From Oscillospiraceae bacterium (GTDB lineage: Bacteria > Bacillota_A > Clostridia > Oscillospirales > Oscillospiraceae): a stretch of DNA of 18,924 nucleotides. How positions within the stretch are numbered: position 1 is the first letter of the stretch; every line of letters starts with the position of its first letter. Of the stretch, positions 5,422 to 13,998 are shown in pieces. The translations under genes were made by a program, and so were the position numbers. The stretch lies in contig JAEDOK010000017.1 in NCBI GenBank assembly GCA_016302005.1, positions 1 to 18,924 of the forward strand, given 5' to 3'. Below the pieces are notes generated by a model. The model saw only the letters and a list, made by a program, of their open reading frames with translations, searched no databases and was not told where the DNA came from.

Positions 5422-6396
5422 TTATCCAAGCACCTGCGGGTTGACAATATTGTGCGGCTTTGTGCCGGCAAGCACTGCCAGCGCACCGTCCATCGCCTCT
5501 TCAGCCATGCCGCGGCGGGCTTCATAGACATTGCTGCCGATATGCGGCGAGAGGACGATGTTGTCCAGCTTTGTGATCTCGTCGCAGATTGCAGGCTCAT
5601 TCTCATAGACATCCGTCGCCGCGCCGCGAATCACATGGTTGCGGCAGGCGTCGATCAGATCTTTTTCGTTCATGATCGGACCGCGGGCAACATTGACAAA
5701 ATATGCCGTCTTCTTCATTTTAGCAAAGACAGTCTTGTCAATGATATGATGGTTCTCTTGCGTATAGGGCATGTGGCAGCTCACAACATCTGCCGTTTCG
5801 ATGACTTCGTCGAATGTGCAGTACTTTGCGCCGATTTCCTTTTCAAGCGCTTCCTGCCGGAACGGATCATAATAGATCACATTCATACCTAGACCGTGCG
5901 CCTTGCGCGCCACCTCGCGTCCGATGCGTCCGCAGCCGAGGATACCGATCGTCTTGCCGTAAAGCATCATGTCGCGGTCAAAGAAGCAGATGGAGGCTGT
6001 GCGGTGCGTTTCACGCACTTCTCGGTCATAGAGCACGACGCCGCGCATCGTCGCCATAATCAGCGCGATAGTATATTCCGCTGTGGGCTGGCAGACCGCA
6101 CGCGGCGTATTGATCACTGCAATTTTCTTTTCCGTGCAGTAAGCGGCGTCGATGTTGTCATAGCCTACGCCGAGATTGCACACTACCTTGATATTGGTTG
6201 CGTGATCAATCAGCTCTTTTTGATATTTGAAGGCGGAGATCGTGAACAGCACATCGTAGTTGTTGATCACATCCCAAACCTCTTCCTGTGTAAAATTGCC
6301 TTTTTCGCGGCTCGGGACGCGAACCTCATCAAATTTTTCGCGATACGGTCCGATGATGTCCTCCGGAACCCAGCCGGTTGCAAGAATCTTTGCCAT
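5422..6396 (-). CDS. D-2-hydroxyacid dehydrogenase (NAD(P)-dependent)
   Basis: The 324-residue cytosolic enzyme belongs to the D-isomer-specific 2-hydroxyacid dehydrogenases, which interconvert 2-oxo acids and D-2-hydroxy acids (examples: glyoxylate/hydroxypyruvate reductase, phosphoglycerate dehydrogenase). The substrate-domain motif NLGVGYDNID, the Rossmann motif GCGRIG (154-159) and the catalytic triad are present: Arg238 in VARGPI, Glu267 in ENEP and His285 in SPHIGS. An Asp after the second Rossmann strand (YYDPF) favours NAD. AGGAGG at 6405-6410 sets the start. It may reduce a 2-oxo acid released by its RraA-like neighbour or oxidise the imported acid; this is inference. The 71-nt gap upstream holds only a weak imperfect stem. 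Confidence 0.93.
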   Translation of the reverse strand: MAKILATGWVPEDIIGPYREKFDEVRVPSREKGNFTQEEVWDVINNYDVLFTISAFKYQKELIDHATNIKVVCNLGVGYDNIDAAYCTEKKIAVINTPRAVCQPTAEYTIALIMATMRGVVLYDREVRETHRTASICFFDRDMMLYGKTIGILGCGRIGREVARKAHGLGMNVIYYDPFRQEALEKEIGAKYCTFDEVIETADVVSCHMPYTQENHHIIDKTVFAKMKKTAYFVNVARGPIMNEKDLIDACRNHVIRGAATDVYENEPAICDEITKLDNIVLSPHIGSNVYEARRGMAEEAMDGALAVLAGTKPHNIVNPQVLG

Positions 6397-6467
6397 GATT
6401 GTATCCTCCTAAAATTTATAGTGGAATCGGATAAAAAAGCGTAACAGCACAAGGGCTTCCTGCGGGA

Positions 6468-7154
6468 TCAGCCTTCGTCAAGGATCTCTGCCAAAACGCT
6501 GACCTGTGCGCTGTCGACGCAGGTATAACGGATCGGGAGCGCAAAGACCCGCCCGATTTTCCCGTTTTCCAGACCATCAAGATTGGCGTCCTCGATGATA
6601 GTGCAGTAATGGTCGCTCCACTCGCCGAGCAGCCACTTATGCGCCCGATTGCCGTCGTCCTGCTGCGTATAGGATGTCAGCGAGATGATATCCATGATAA
6701 CGCCTTTGACATTCGGGAAGTTGCGGTTGATGTACTCCGCGGCTTCCGCACTGACGCCGGGCGCTTTGCCGCCGTAGATTTCCTTTTCCGTTTCATGGTA
6801 CTTGGAAAAGCCGGTGCGCAGCATTAACAGGTCGCACTTTGCAATATGCTCGGCATATGGCGCAAGCGCTGCCTTCGGGATCAGCGAATTGAACTCCGTG
6901 ATCTCAACATCAATGAGGAAGGGACGTTCATAGACAAAGCGATCCATCGGGAGATCGGCAATTTTGACGCCATCGTCGTAGTGGTGGTTGGGCGCATCCA
7001 TATGCGTGCCGAGGTGGTTCGGAACCTCAATGCTCCATTCATTCTGCGGCCAGCCCTCCGTCACATGGCGCGTCTGCGTGTATTTCACGCGCACCGCACC
7101 CGGGCAGCAGGCTGCATCCGGCTCAAGCTTATAGGATAAAAACTGATAATGCAT
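6468..7154 (-). CDS. Cyclase-family metal hydrolase (kynurenine formamidase-like)
   Basis: The 228-residue protein belongs to the cyclase/kynurenine formamidase family, metal-dependent hydrolases of amides, lactones and similar bonds. The family motif HxGTHxD is present as His47-Leu-Gly-Thr-His51-Met-Asp53, followed by APNHH. A second conserved stretch, GVSAEAAEYINRNFPNVKGVIMDIISL, is also typical. The start is the ATG at 7152-7154, 7 nt after GGAGG (7162-7166); a TTG at 7160 is in frame but only 1 nt from that site. In this locus it could open a sugar-acid lactone, but no tryptophan-degradation genes are nearby. The 88-nt gap before it contains a small GTACG/CGTAC hairpin (7223-7235). Confidence 0.88.
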   Translation of the reverse strand: MHYQFLSYKLEPDAACCPGAVRVKYTQTRHVTEGWPQNEWSIEVPNHLGTHMDAPNHHYDDGVKIADLPMDRFVYERPFLIDVEITEFNSLIPKAALAPYAEHIAKCDLLMLRTGFSKYHETEKEIYGGKAPGVSAEAAEYINRNFPNVKGVIMDIISLTSYTQQDDGNRAHKWLLGEWSDHYCTIIEDANLDGLENGKIGRVFALPIRYTCVDSAQVSVLAEILDEG

Positions 7155-7242
7155 ACACAAACCTCCATTGTTGATTCAAATCGCACATACTCAGAAAGTA
7201 CGGCGTGCATTGCATGATGCGAGTACGCGGCGTACATGGGCC

Positions 7243-8205
7243 TCAGATGCTGCGTCTCCGGTTCTGCAGGCAGTCATAGCCGACAGCCAGCGCCAAAATG
7301 ATACCCTGAACGATGTACTGGACATAGGTGTCAACATTCAGGAGAACAAGACCGTTCTTCAAAACGCCGATAATCAGGATGCCCGCAACAACATTATAAA
7401 CCTTGCCGCGGCCGCCGTTGATGGAAACACCGCCGAGAACGATCGCGGTCAGAACATCCATTTCGAAGCCGGTACCGGCGGAAGGCGTACCGGAGTTGAC
7501 GCGGGAAAGCATGACAATTCCCGCTATGCCGGAGAAGAAGCCGGAGAGCGTATACGCCAGAACCTTAACGAAAGTAACATTGATACCGGACAGGCGGGAC
7601 GCTTCTTCGTTGCCGCCGACGGCATAGAAAAATCTGCCGAAGAAGGTTTTGCTGAGCATAAAAGCGCCGATCAAAAGACAAACCACCATAATGATGACCG
7701 GAATCGGGATCTTCCAAAGATAGCCCTGACCGATCACGGTGAATTTTTTGGTAAAGCCGTAGATCGGAAGTCCTTTGCAGAGAATATAGGCAAAGCCGGT
7801 CAAGATCATCTGCATGGCGTAGGTCATAATTAGCGGCGGAATGTTGACCTTGGCAATCACGATCCCGTTGATCGCGCCGACAAGAGTGGCAACCAGCAGC
7901 GAGATCAGCACTGCCAACACCGGTGAAACTCCCAAATGCACCATCAGATATGCACAGCCGACATTTACCATGGAAATGATCGCGCCGACCGAGAGGTCAA
8001 TTCCAGCGAGCAGAATGGGCAGCATCATGCCGACGGCAGTAATGCCGAGAATAGAAACCTGGCGCAGCACGGTAATGATATTGTTGGCGCTGATAAAGGC
8101 AGGCTCCAGTAATGCAAAGATGACGATCAGAACGATCAGTACGAGGTAAATTGCAAGCGTCCGAAAATATTTCGACGCGTTACGAAGCTTCAATTCGTTT
8201 TTCAT
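7243..8205 (-). CDS. Ribose-type ABC transporter permease (RbsC family)
   Basis: The protein has 320 residues and is almost wholly hydrophobic, with about eight to ten membrane segments, as expected for the BPD_transp_2 permeases of the ribose/galactose/xylose importers. Family stretches include LRQVSILGITAVGMMLPILLAGIDLSVGAI near the N terminus, the cytoplasmic loop GNEEASRLSGI that contacts the ATPase, and TAIVLGGVSINGGRGKV near the C terminus. It forms the membrane channel, probably as a homodimer. The start codon overlaps the ATPase stop as ATGA, with GGAG just upstream, indicating translational coupling. The substrate is unknown; the neighbours suggest a short sugar acid or polyol. Confidence 0.95.
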   Translation of the reverse strand: MKNELKLRNASKYFRTLAIYLVLIVLIVIFALLEPAFISANNIITVLRQVSILGITAVGMMLPILLAGIDLSVGAIISMVNVGCAYLMVHLGVSPVLAVLISLLVATLVGAINGIVIAKVNIPPLIMTYAMQMILTGFAYILCKGLPIYGFTKKFTVIGQGYLWKIPIPVIIMVVCLLIGAFMLSKTFFGRFFYAVGGNEEASRLSGINVTFVKVLAYTLSGFFSGIAGIVMLSRVNSGTPSAGTGFEMDVLTAIVLGGVSINGGRGKVYNVVAGILIIGVLKNGLVLLNVDTYVQYIVQGIILALAVGYDCLQNRRRSI

Positions 8206-9704
8206 GATACAGTCTCCTTATGTTCCTTTGAGGCATACTGCATGATCTTCTCCTGAGAGAACTCTTCCCGCTTAAGCTCGCCCGCCAAATGATGCTCAGC
8301 AAGCACAACGATGCGGTCGGACATGCCGATCAGCTCTTCCATCTCCGAAGAGATCATGAGGATCGTCTTCCCGCTTTGAATCAGGTCGCCCATAATTTTG
8401 TAGATCTCGTATTTGGCACCGACATCGATACCGCGCGTGGGTTCGTCCAAAATGATCAGATCCGGCGCGGTCGCCAGCCATTTTGCCAAAACCACCTTTT
8501 GCTGATTGCCGCCGCTGAGCAGCTTCACGAGCTGTTCATAGCCGGAGCACTTGATATGCAGTATATCACCATACTGATTGCAGACGGCGGCTTCCTTGCT
8601 TCGGTTGACGACAGAGCCGCGCGAGATCGCATGCAGGTTTGCCATTGAGACATTCTCACGGATGGAAAGCTCAATATGTACACCGTGCTGCTTGCGGTCC
8701 TCCGGAACAAGTGCAATGCCGCTTTCGATGGCATGCAGCGGATTTTTGGGGATAAAGGGCTTCCCCTTGTAACGCATTTCGCCGCTTTTGATTGGTTTGA
8801 CGCCGAAAATCAGATGAGAAAGCTCGGTTCTGCCCGCGCCGACCAGACCGGCCAGTCCAAGGATCTCTCCTTTGCGGACGCTCAGGCTGATGTCTTGCAG
8901 ACCGTTGCCGCAGACATTCCGCAGCTCCAAGATCACCTCGTCGGTGAAAGCGGGCGTTCTGGGCGGGAAGGTGTTTTTCAGCTCACGCCCTACCATGAGC
9001 TGGATCAACTCCTCCTGATTGGTGTCGCGGGTACGGAGCGTTTTAATTTTCTGCCCATCCCGAAGGATCGTGACGCGGTCGGACAGAGCGAATATCTCCT
9101 CCAAACGGTGCGAGATGTATATGATCGTCACGCCGCTGTCACGGAGGACATGGACAAGCTCAAACATCTTGTCTACCTCTGCGTTTGTCAGAGGCGCTGA
9201 CGGTTCGTCCATAATCAGAATCTTGGCATTCATTGAGACAGCCTTGGCAATTTCGACGATCTGCTGATAACCGACACTCAGGCTTTTGACCAGAGCTTTC
9301 GGGTCAATGTCGACACGGAGCTGCTCAAAGATTTCGGCAGCGCGCCGGTTCATGGCATCGAAGTCGATGAGAATGCCTTTGCGGATTGGGTGCCCAAGGA
9401 AGACATTTTCTGCCACACTCAATTCGTTGACGAGGTTAAATTCCTGATAGATGACACCGATGCCGTTTTCCTCGGAGAGCGCGGGTGTCAACCGGTCAAA
9501 AGTATTTCCGTTGATGATAATCTTGCCGGAATCCGGGACATAAGCTCCGGCACAGGTCTTGATCAGCGTTGATTTTCCGGCGCCGTTCTCGCCGACGATT
9601 GCATGGATCTCACCGCGTTCAATATCAAGAGAGACATCAGACAGCGCCTTGATACCTCCGAATGCCTTGACAATGTTTTGAAATTCCAGAATCTTCTCAG
9701 CCAT
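8202..9704 (-). CDS. Ribose-type ABC transporter ATP-binding protein (RbsA/MglA family)
   Basis: The 500-residue protein fuses two ABC domains. Domain 1 has Walker A GENGAGKST (38-46), signature LSVGYQQ (142-148) and Walker B ILIMDEP (about 162-168). Domain 2 has a degenerate Walker A GLVGAGRTE, an intact signature LSGGNQQ and Walker B LIILDEPTRGIDVG, the usual asymmetry of this family. It powers import through the permease encoded next. The start is placed at MAEKILEF (ATG 9702-9704), where homology begins. An in-frame ATG at 9753-9755 would add 17 unrelated residues and lies inside the hairpin at 9731-9760. The ribosome site is weak (GAAAGAG). It overlaps the permease gene by 4 bp. Confidence 0.95.
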   Translation of the reverse strand: MAEKILEFQNIVKAFGGIKALSDVSLDIERGEIHAIVGENGAGKSTLIKTCAGAYVPDSGKIIINGNTFDRLTPALSEENGIGVIYQEFNLVNELSVAENVFLGHPIRKGILIDFDAMNRRAAEIFEQLRVDIDPKALVKSLSVGYQQIVEIAKAVSMNAKILIMDEPSAPLTNAEVDKMFELVHVLRDSGVTIIYISHRLEEIFALSDRVTILRDGQKIKTLRTRDTNQEELIQLMVGRELKNTFPPRTPAFTDEVILELRNVCGNGLQDISLSVRKGEILGLAGLVGAGRTELSHLIFGVKPIKSGEMRYKGKPFIPKNPLHAIESGIALVPEDRKQHGVHIELSIRENVSMANLHAISRGSVVNRSKEAAVCNQYGDILHIKCSGYEQLVKLLSGGNQQKVVLAKWLATAPDLIILDEPTRGIDVGAKYEIYKIMGDLIQSGKTILMISSEMEELIGMSDRIVVLAEHHLAGELKREEFSQEKIMQYASKEHKETVS

Positions 9705-9730
9705 AGAATCACTCTTTCTTCGTAGTCTGT

Positions 9731-9760
9731 TCCGGATGGGGCTGTTATGCCCCATCCGGA
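9731..9760 (-). other. 12-bp perfect hairpin between binding-protein and ATPase genes
   Basis: TCCGGATGGGGC (9731-9742) and its exact complement (9749-9760) enclose a 6-nt loop. It lies 21 bp after the binding-protein stop codon and 26 bp before the ATPase start. No T-run follows on the minus strand, so it is more likely an mRNA 3'-end stabiliser or processing boundary. This would give more binding protein than ATPase and permease, as in many ABC operons. Confidence 0.8.
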
Positions 9761-9781
9761 GTGCCAGCAGGCTGCTTGAGG

Positions 9782-10765
9782 TTATTCGCCGGTGTAGTAG
9801 TCCTTTGCGTTCGTTTCGTCAATGACGAGAACATTGGTATACAGATAGTGATCCATCGTCTCGCCGGTAACCAATTTTTCGCAGGCGTCGAGGATCGTCT
9901 TGGCTTTATCCTCCGGCACATCAAGCTGCACGGACATCTTGCACGGCTCGCCCGCAATGATCTTCGAAAGGAATTCCTGCGTGCCGTCGGCAGAGAAGAT
10001 GCCGCACTCGCTGCCGCTCAGGCCTGCCGCCTTCAACGCTTCGTTGGCGCCCATCGCACCGCCGTCACCGACGGAGCAGACAACACGAGTGTCGGGATGC
10101 GCTTGCAGAACGGACTCCATTGCCGCCATGCCGCCGGAGGGAGAGCCCTCATGGGAAACGCGGGCAACCACGGTGGAATTCGGCGCAAACTCGGTCAGAG
10201 CGTCAACGATACCGTCGGCACGCTTAATGACCTCGGCGCCTGCCTCCGGATAGTCGAGCACACAGATCTCGGCGACGCCGTTATACTTTTCATTGATCCA
10301 TTCAGCAGCCTGCTTACCGATGGTATAACCCACCTCGTAGTTGCTGACGAGCAGGCAGACGTCTGCGGCAGTCGTGTCGATATCCCAGGAGATCACCTTG
10401 ATGCCCTTATCCATGGCCTGCTGCATTACGCCCTCCAGTGCTGCCTGATCGGTCGGGTTTACGACGATCACATCAACGCCCTTAGAGATGAAGTTCTCAA
10501 GCTGGGAGATCTGCGTTTCGGCAGTGGACTTGCAGTCAAGCAGCGTGCATTCCCAGCCTCTGGTCTTGCACTGTTCCTGAAGGGCTGTGCAGGTCTGTGC
10601 CCAAATTGCGTTTTCCAGCGTCATGACGCTGACACCGATGGAAATGCCGTCATCTTTTGCGGAATTTTGTGCGTCATCCTGTGTGGAGCTTTGCTCGTCG
10701 GAGCAGGCAGCGAAACACATTAGAACAAAGGTCAGTGCGAGGAGAAGCGATACTAATTTTTTCAT
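9782..10765 (-). CDS. Sugar ABC transporter substrate-binding lipoprotein (RbsB family)
   Basis: The 327-residue protein starts with a lipoprotein signal: two lysines, a hydrophobic core and lipobox CFAAC with Cys21 as the lipid-anchored residue. A Ser/Gln-rich linker follows. The mature part is a type I periplasmic-binding-protein fold: IGVSVMTLENAIWAQ, SQLENFISKGVDVIVVNPTDQAAL, GIKVISWDID and CSVGDGGAMGANEALKAAGL are typical of the ribose/galactose class. It captures substrate outside the cell for the permease/ATPase pair. AAAGGAA precedes the ATG. A 126-nt spacer separates it from dhaL-like, with a CCGGC/GCCGG hairpin (10823-10836) and no convincing promoter (TTGATT-N17-TGATAT is weak). 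Confidence 0.95.
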   Translation of the reverse strand: MKKLVSLLLALTFVLMCFAACSDEQSSTQDDAQNSAKDDGISIGVSVMTLENAIWAQTCTALQEQCKTRGWECTLLDCKSTAETQISQLENFISKGVDVIVVNPTDQAALEGVMQQAMDKGIKVISWDIDTTAADVCLLVSNYEVGYTIGKQAAEWINEKYNGVAEICVLDYPEAGAEVIKRADGIVDALTEFAPNSTVVARVSHEGSPSGGMAAMESVLQAHPDTRVVCSVGDGGAMGANEALKAAGLSGSECGIFSADGTQEFLSKIIAGEPCKMSVQLDVPEDKAKTILDACEKLVTGETMDHYLYTNVLVIDETNAKDYYTGE

Positions 10766-10891
10766 GGTCGTTGATTCCTTTCATTTTTTGTTTGATTTTG
10801 TTTATGCGGTGGATTATCTTTTCCGGCATTCGCCGGGGTCGCACATGATATCAGCATTGGATGGAGCTGCAATCAAATGAAGAAAACAGTA

Positions 10892-11536
10892 TTACGGCAG
10901 GATGCAGTAATTGCGGATACCCTCAAGCATATACAGTCCCGCCGTTGCGCCCTGATCCGGAACGCCGACGGAGGCTGTGCGGTGAACGGCGGCTTTACCG
11001 TATTTTGCCTCCATGTCCTTGGTCGCTTCAACGCCCTCCCTGCCGCCGCGAACGGCAGCTTCGGCTGCATCGCCAAGTGACAGTGCCGGATCCGCCTTCA
11101 GCGCCTCGGCAACCGCATCCGCCGCCGCCGCTGTGCAATCCAAAACGGTTTTTTCACCACGTTGGCATTTCCCCCGCTTTGCAATGCCCGCACAGAAGGC
11201 TTCCAGAAACGCAAGATAGGCAGCGGCATCGATTTGCAAGGCTCCGGTCAGCGCCTTGCCGCCGCCCATAATGCCTGACGCCATCAGCGTCCCCATAGTG
11301 GACGGCGCGGCGGATGCCATCTTCATTCCCGCCTTAACAAGTTTTGTCCCGAGATCCGGTTCTTCCGTCTCGCGCAGAAATTCCGGAACCGCCGCGAAGC
11401 CGCGCCGCATGGTCAGCCCGAGATCCCCATCGCCCATTCGGGCATCCATTTCGCAAAGCTCCTCCGCCGCTTCTTCCATTCTCGCGGCGACACTGTCAAA
11501 CAGGGCAGGCAGCTTATCAGCACTTAAAACTTGCAT
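10892..11536 (-). CDS. DhaL-like kinase subunit (DAK2 domain)
   Basis: The 214-residue protein matches the nucleotide-binding subunit of dihydroxyacetone kinases. Asp31, Asp36 and Asp38 in DARMGDGD match the Mg-ADP ligands of E. coli DhaL (30, 35, 37). GGGKALTGALQ, EGVEATKDMEAKYGKA and SVGVPDQGATAG are family stretches. The usual GDxDHG is GDGDLG here, so the His is replaced by Leu. DhaL transfers phosphate to the DhaK-bound substrate. The partner gene lies 14 nt upstream and AAAGGAG overlaps that gene's stop. No DhaM phosphotransferase is in the window, so the donor (PEP via DhaM elsewhere, or ATP) is open. Confidence 0.92.
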   Translation of the reverse strand: MQVLSADKLPALFDSVAARMEEAAEELCEMDARMGDGDLGLTMRRGFAAVPEFLRETEEPDLGTKLVKAGMKMASAAPSTMGTLMASGIMGGGKALTGALQIDAAAYLAFLEAFCAGIAKRGKCQRGEKTVLDCTAAAADAVAEALKADPALSLGDAAEAAVRGGREGVEATKDMEAKYGKAAVHRTASVGVPDQGATAGLYMLEGIRNYCILP

Positions 11537-11550
11537 AGTTGCATCTCCTT

Positions 11551-12540
11551 TCAGAACTGCGTGTAAAACGGCGTATGAACGGGATAGTCCAAAAGCTGCT
11601 TCAGTTCCTCATCCAAACGGCAGATGGAGATGGAAGCGCCCATCATTTCCATCGAAGTCGCATACTCGCCGACAAAGCTGCGATAAACACGGATCCCCTT
11701 TTCCTTCAACTGCTCCGTGACATCGCCGCAGAGGATATACAGTTCCTCGATCGATGTGCCGCCGAGACCGTTAATCAGCAGCGCAATTTCTTCTCCCTCC
11801 GCCAACGGCATGTCGCCGAGCAGCGTATTGAGAGACTCGGCAGCGATCTGCTTTGCGGTCAGAATCGGTCCGTTCCAAATTCCCGGCTCCCCGTGGATAC
11901 CCATGCCCATTGCCATCTCTCCGTCCTTCAGAACGAAATTCGGATGACCGACTTCCGGAATCACACAGGGGGTAAGCGCAAAGCCCACGGTGCGGGTCGC
12001 GTCCTTGGCCTTCTGCGCGGCAGCGGCGACTTCCTCCAGCGTACCCATTTGTGCCGCCTTCGCACCGGCTGCCTTATAGAGGAAGAAGATTCCTGCAACG
12101 CCCCGCCGTACCTCCGGCGCGCCGGAGTTGACATCGTCCGCACCGATCACGATCCGTGTCTCAATATCCTCCATTTCGCAAAGCTCAGCGGACATTTCGA
12201 AATTCATCGTGTCGCCGGTATAATTGCCGAACAGATACAACACGCCTGCGCCGCTTTCGACTTCCTTTGTTATCTCAAAGATCTGCTCTGCGGACGGTGA
12301 CTGGAACACGCTGCCGACCGCACAGCCGTCAAGCATGCCCTCGCCGACATAGCCGAGGAAGAGCGGCAGGTGACCCGTGCCGCCGCCGGTTACGATGGCA
12401 ACCTTGCCCTCTTTCTTCTTGGCGGCGCAATAGCAGCGCAGGCAATCGGCGGTAAATTTGACCTGATCTCCGTGGGCAGCGTAGATTCCCCGAAGCATAT
12501 CGTCCGTGTAATCTGCCGGTGCATTCAAGATTTTTTTCAT
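11551..12540 (-). CDS. DhaK-like substrate-binding kinase subunit (DAK1 domain), divergent
   Basis: The 329-residue protein is the DAK1 subunit that binds short ketoses covalently. His216 in GMGIHGEPG corresponds to the hemiaminal-forming His218 of E. coli DhaK; Asp110 (NYTGDTMNF) and His57 (GGGTGHLPL) match the other active-site residues. The loop after GGGxGH is unusual: canonical GHEPAHAGFVG is GHLPLFLGYVG here, which suggests a different substrate such as a C4 ketose (erythrulose) or related compound. GGAGG precedes the ATG. It sits between the cupin gene (21 nt) and dhaL-like (14 nt). The family is certain, dihydroxyacetone as the substrate is not. Confidence 0.92.
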   Translation of the reverse strand: MKKILNAPADYTDDMLRGIYAAHGDQVKFTADCLRCYCAAKKKEGKVAIVTGGGTGHLPLFLGYVGEGMLDGCAVGSVFQSPSAEQIFEITKEVESGAGVLYLFGNYTGDTMNFEMSAELCEMEDIETRIVIGADDVNSGAPEVRRGVAGIFFLYKAAGAKAAQMGTLEEVAAAAQKAKDATRTVGFALTPCVIPEVGHPNFVLKDGEMAMGMGIHGEPGIWNGPILTAKQIAAESLNTLLGDMPLAEGEEIALLINGLGGTSIEELYILCGDVTEQLKEKGIRVYRSFVGEYATSMEMMGASISICRLDEELKQLLDYPVHTPFYTQF

Positions 12541-12561
12541 GGTAGACCTCCGTTTCTTTCA

Positions 12562-12915
12562 TTATTCGGCAAACAGGATCAACGCGATGTAGACCAGATC
12601 CTGATTGCCGGTGTTGATGATCTCATGTCCGTGACCGGGTGCAACAATATTGCTGTCTCCTGCGGTAACCGGCGTTTGCACACCGTCGTCTTCCCTAACG
12701 ATGCCCTCGCCGGAAAGAAAATAGCAGATTTCCGTGTCAGCATGATGCACATGGTAGCCGACGGAATCACCGGGGGCGAGAGTACCTTTCGCGAACAGGC
12801 GTCCCTTTCCGTAAAACTCCGCGGGTTTCAAAATATTTTCAACGACAAATCTGCCGTTTCCGCCCATCATCTGTTCCCGGATATCGATGCGATAGCCGCT
12901 TTTTTTTCGAATCAT
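12562..12915 (-). CDS. Small cupin-domain protein
   Basis: The 117-residue protein is a single cupin barrel. Cupin motif 1 is GYHVHHADTEICYFLSGEG with His55, His57 and Glu62 as likely metal ligands; motif 2 is PGHGHEIINTG with His97 as the fourth. Such proteins include isomerases, epimerases, lyases and small-molecule sensors, so the exact role is open; a sugar-acid isomerase or epimerase is plausible here. Its ATG overlaps the stop of the upstream dehydrogenase (ATGA) and GGGAGG lies within that gene's end, showing tight coupling. Cytosolic, with no signal peptide. Confidence 0.88.
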   Translation of the reverse strand: MIRKKSGYRIDIREQMMGGNGRFVVENILKPAEFYGKGRLFAKGTLAPGDSVGYHVHHADTEICYFLSGEGIVREDDGVQTPVTAGDSNIVAPGHGHEIINTGNQDLVYIALILFAE

Positions 12916-13988
12916 TCACTTGCCTCCCGCATTCTGCCGTACTCCGTGATAAGCAGCATTTTGCCGGCGTTCCCCGCGAACAGCGCCGCAAATGCTTTCT
13001 CATAATTCTTCAGATCATAAACGCCACCGATCACACGATCAAAATCAACGCGCGGGTTTTTCAGCAGCGCTTCGCACTGATACCATGTCTTATACATCAA
13101 GCGTCCCGTCACGCCGTTCATCTGCGCTTCCTTGTAAATGACGGCATTGGTCAGGTCCAAAGAGAGCTTCTTGCCGGGCAAGCCGGCAAAGGTAAACCTG
13201 CCACCCTTGCGAAGTCCCTCGAACGCTTGCTCAATCAGCCCGACATGTCCGGTATAGTCAACGATCACATCGGCGCCCCTGCCGTCGGTCCAATCCATGA
13301 TCGCCGCAATCAGATCTTGCTCTCGCGTGTTGACGGTCACATCTGCGCCCATTTCACGCGCCAGCGCCAGCTTGTCATCGAAAACATCGACAGCCATCAC
13401 GCCCGCTGCGCCGCCGCAGGCGGCTGCCGCAACTGCCATCACACCGATCGGTCCACAGCCCAGCACGACAACATTCTGCATAGTGACATTGCCGGAGTAA
13501 ACGCCGTGCACCGCGACGCCCAGCGGTTCGAGCATCGCGCCGTGACGATAGCTGATGCCGTCCGCCAGCTTCCATGCGCACGCCTGTGGAATCACCGCGT
13601 AGTCGGCGAAGCAGCCCGGCACATGGACGCCAACGATCTTCATGTCCTGACAGTTGTGCTGGTCCCCTGTCCTGCACTGATAGCACTGCCCGCAGGGGAT
13701 GTGCGTCTCAGCGGCGACACGGTCGCCCGGGACGAAGCCACGGACATTTTTACCGACCGCAACAACATCTCCCGAAAATTCATGACCGAACACCATCGGC
13801 ACAGGGATTCTGGCTTGCGCCCACTCGTTCCACTTATAAATGTGCTGATCCGTGCCGCAAATCGCGGTCACACAGACGCGTACCAGCAGATCGTCTTCTC
13901 CGATTTCCGGTACAGGAAGATCCTCGCGGTATTCTGCGCCGGGGGCTGCGGCTGCCTTGATAATGCCTTTCATTTGCTTCTGCATCAT
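12912..13988 (-). CDS. Zinc-dependent medium-chain dehydrogenase, threonine dehydrogenase-like
   Basis: The protein of about 358 residues is an NAD(P)-dependent alcohol/polyol dehydrogenase. ICGTDQHIYKWNEWAQ and IPVPMVFGHEFSG are very like L-threonine 3-dehydrogenase (Tdh). Catalytic zinc ligands are probably Cys44, His69 and Glu70; Cys99, Cys102, Cys105 and Cys113 form the structural zinc site. The Rossmann motif is GCGPIG (177-182). The start is taken as ATG 13986-13988, 5 nt after AGGAG; the next ATG (13985) is equally possible, and a GTG at 13994 overlaps the ribosome site. In this locus it probably oxidises a secondary hydroxyl of a C4 polyol or sugar acid rather than threonine: no Kbl ligase gene is adjacent. 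It follows the kinase gene by about 10 nt. Confidence 0.92.
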   Translation of the reverse strand: MMQKQMKGIIKAAAAPGAEYREDLPVPEIGEDDLLVRVCVTAICGTDQHIYKWNEWAQARIPVPMVFGHEFSGDVVAVGKNVRGFVPGDRVAAETHIPCGQCYQCRTGDQHNCQDMKIVGVHVPGCFADYAVIPQACAWKLADGISYRHGAMLEPLGVAVHGVYSGNVTMQNVVVLGCGPIGVMAVAAAACGGAAGVMAVDVFDDKLALAREMGADVTVNTREQDLIAAIMDWTDGRGADVIVDYTGHVGLIEQAFEGLRKGGRFTFAGLPGKKLSLDLTNAVIYKEAQMNGVTGRLMYKTWYQCEALLKNPRVDFDRVIGGVYDLKNYEKAFAALFAGNAGKMLLITEYGRMREASE

Positions 13989-13998
13989 TGTCACTCCT

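Noticed and set aside
6397..6467. Weak stem after the cyclase-family gene followed by TTTTTT on the minus strand
   Set aside because: The stem is imperfect and the T-run is about 12 nt away, so it was not called a terminator.
10766..10891. Possible internal promoter before the binding-protein gene (TTGATT-N17-TGATAT)
   Set aside because: The -10 box matches only half of the consensus; listed in the gene entry but not called.
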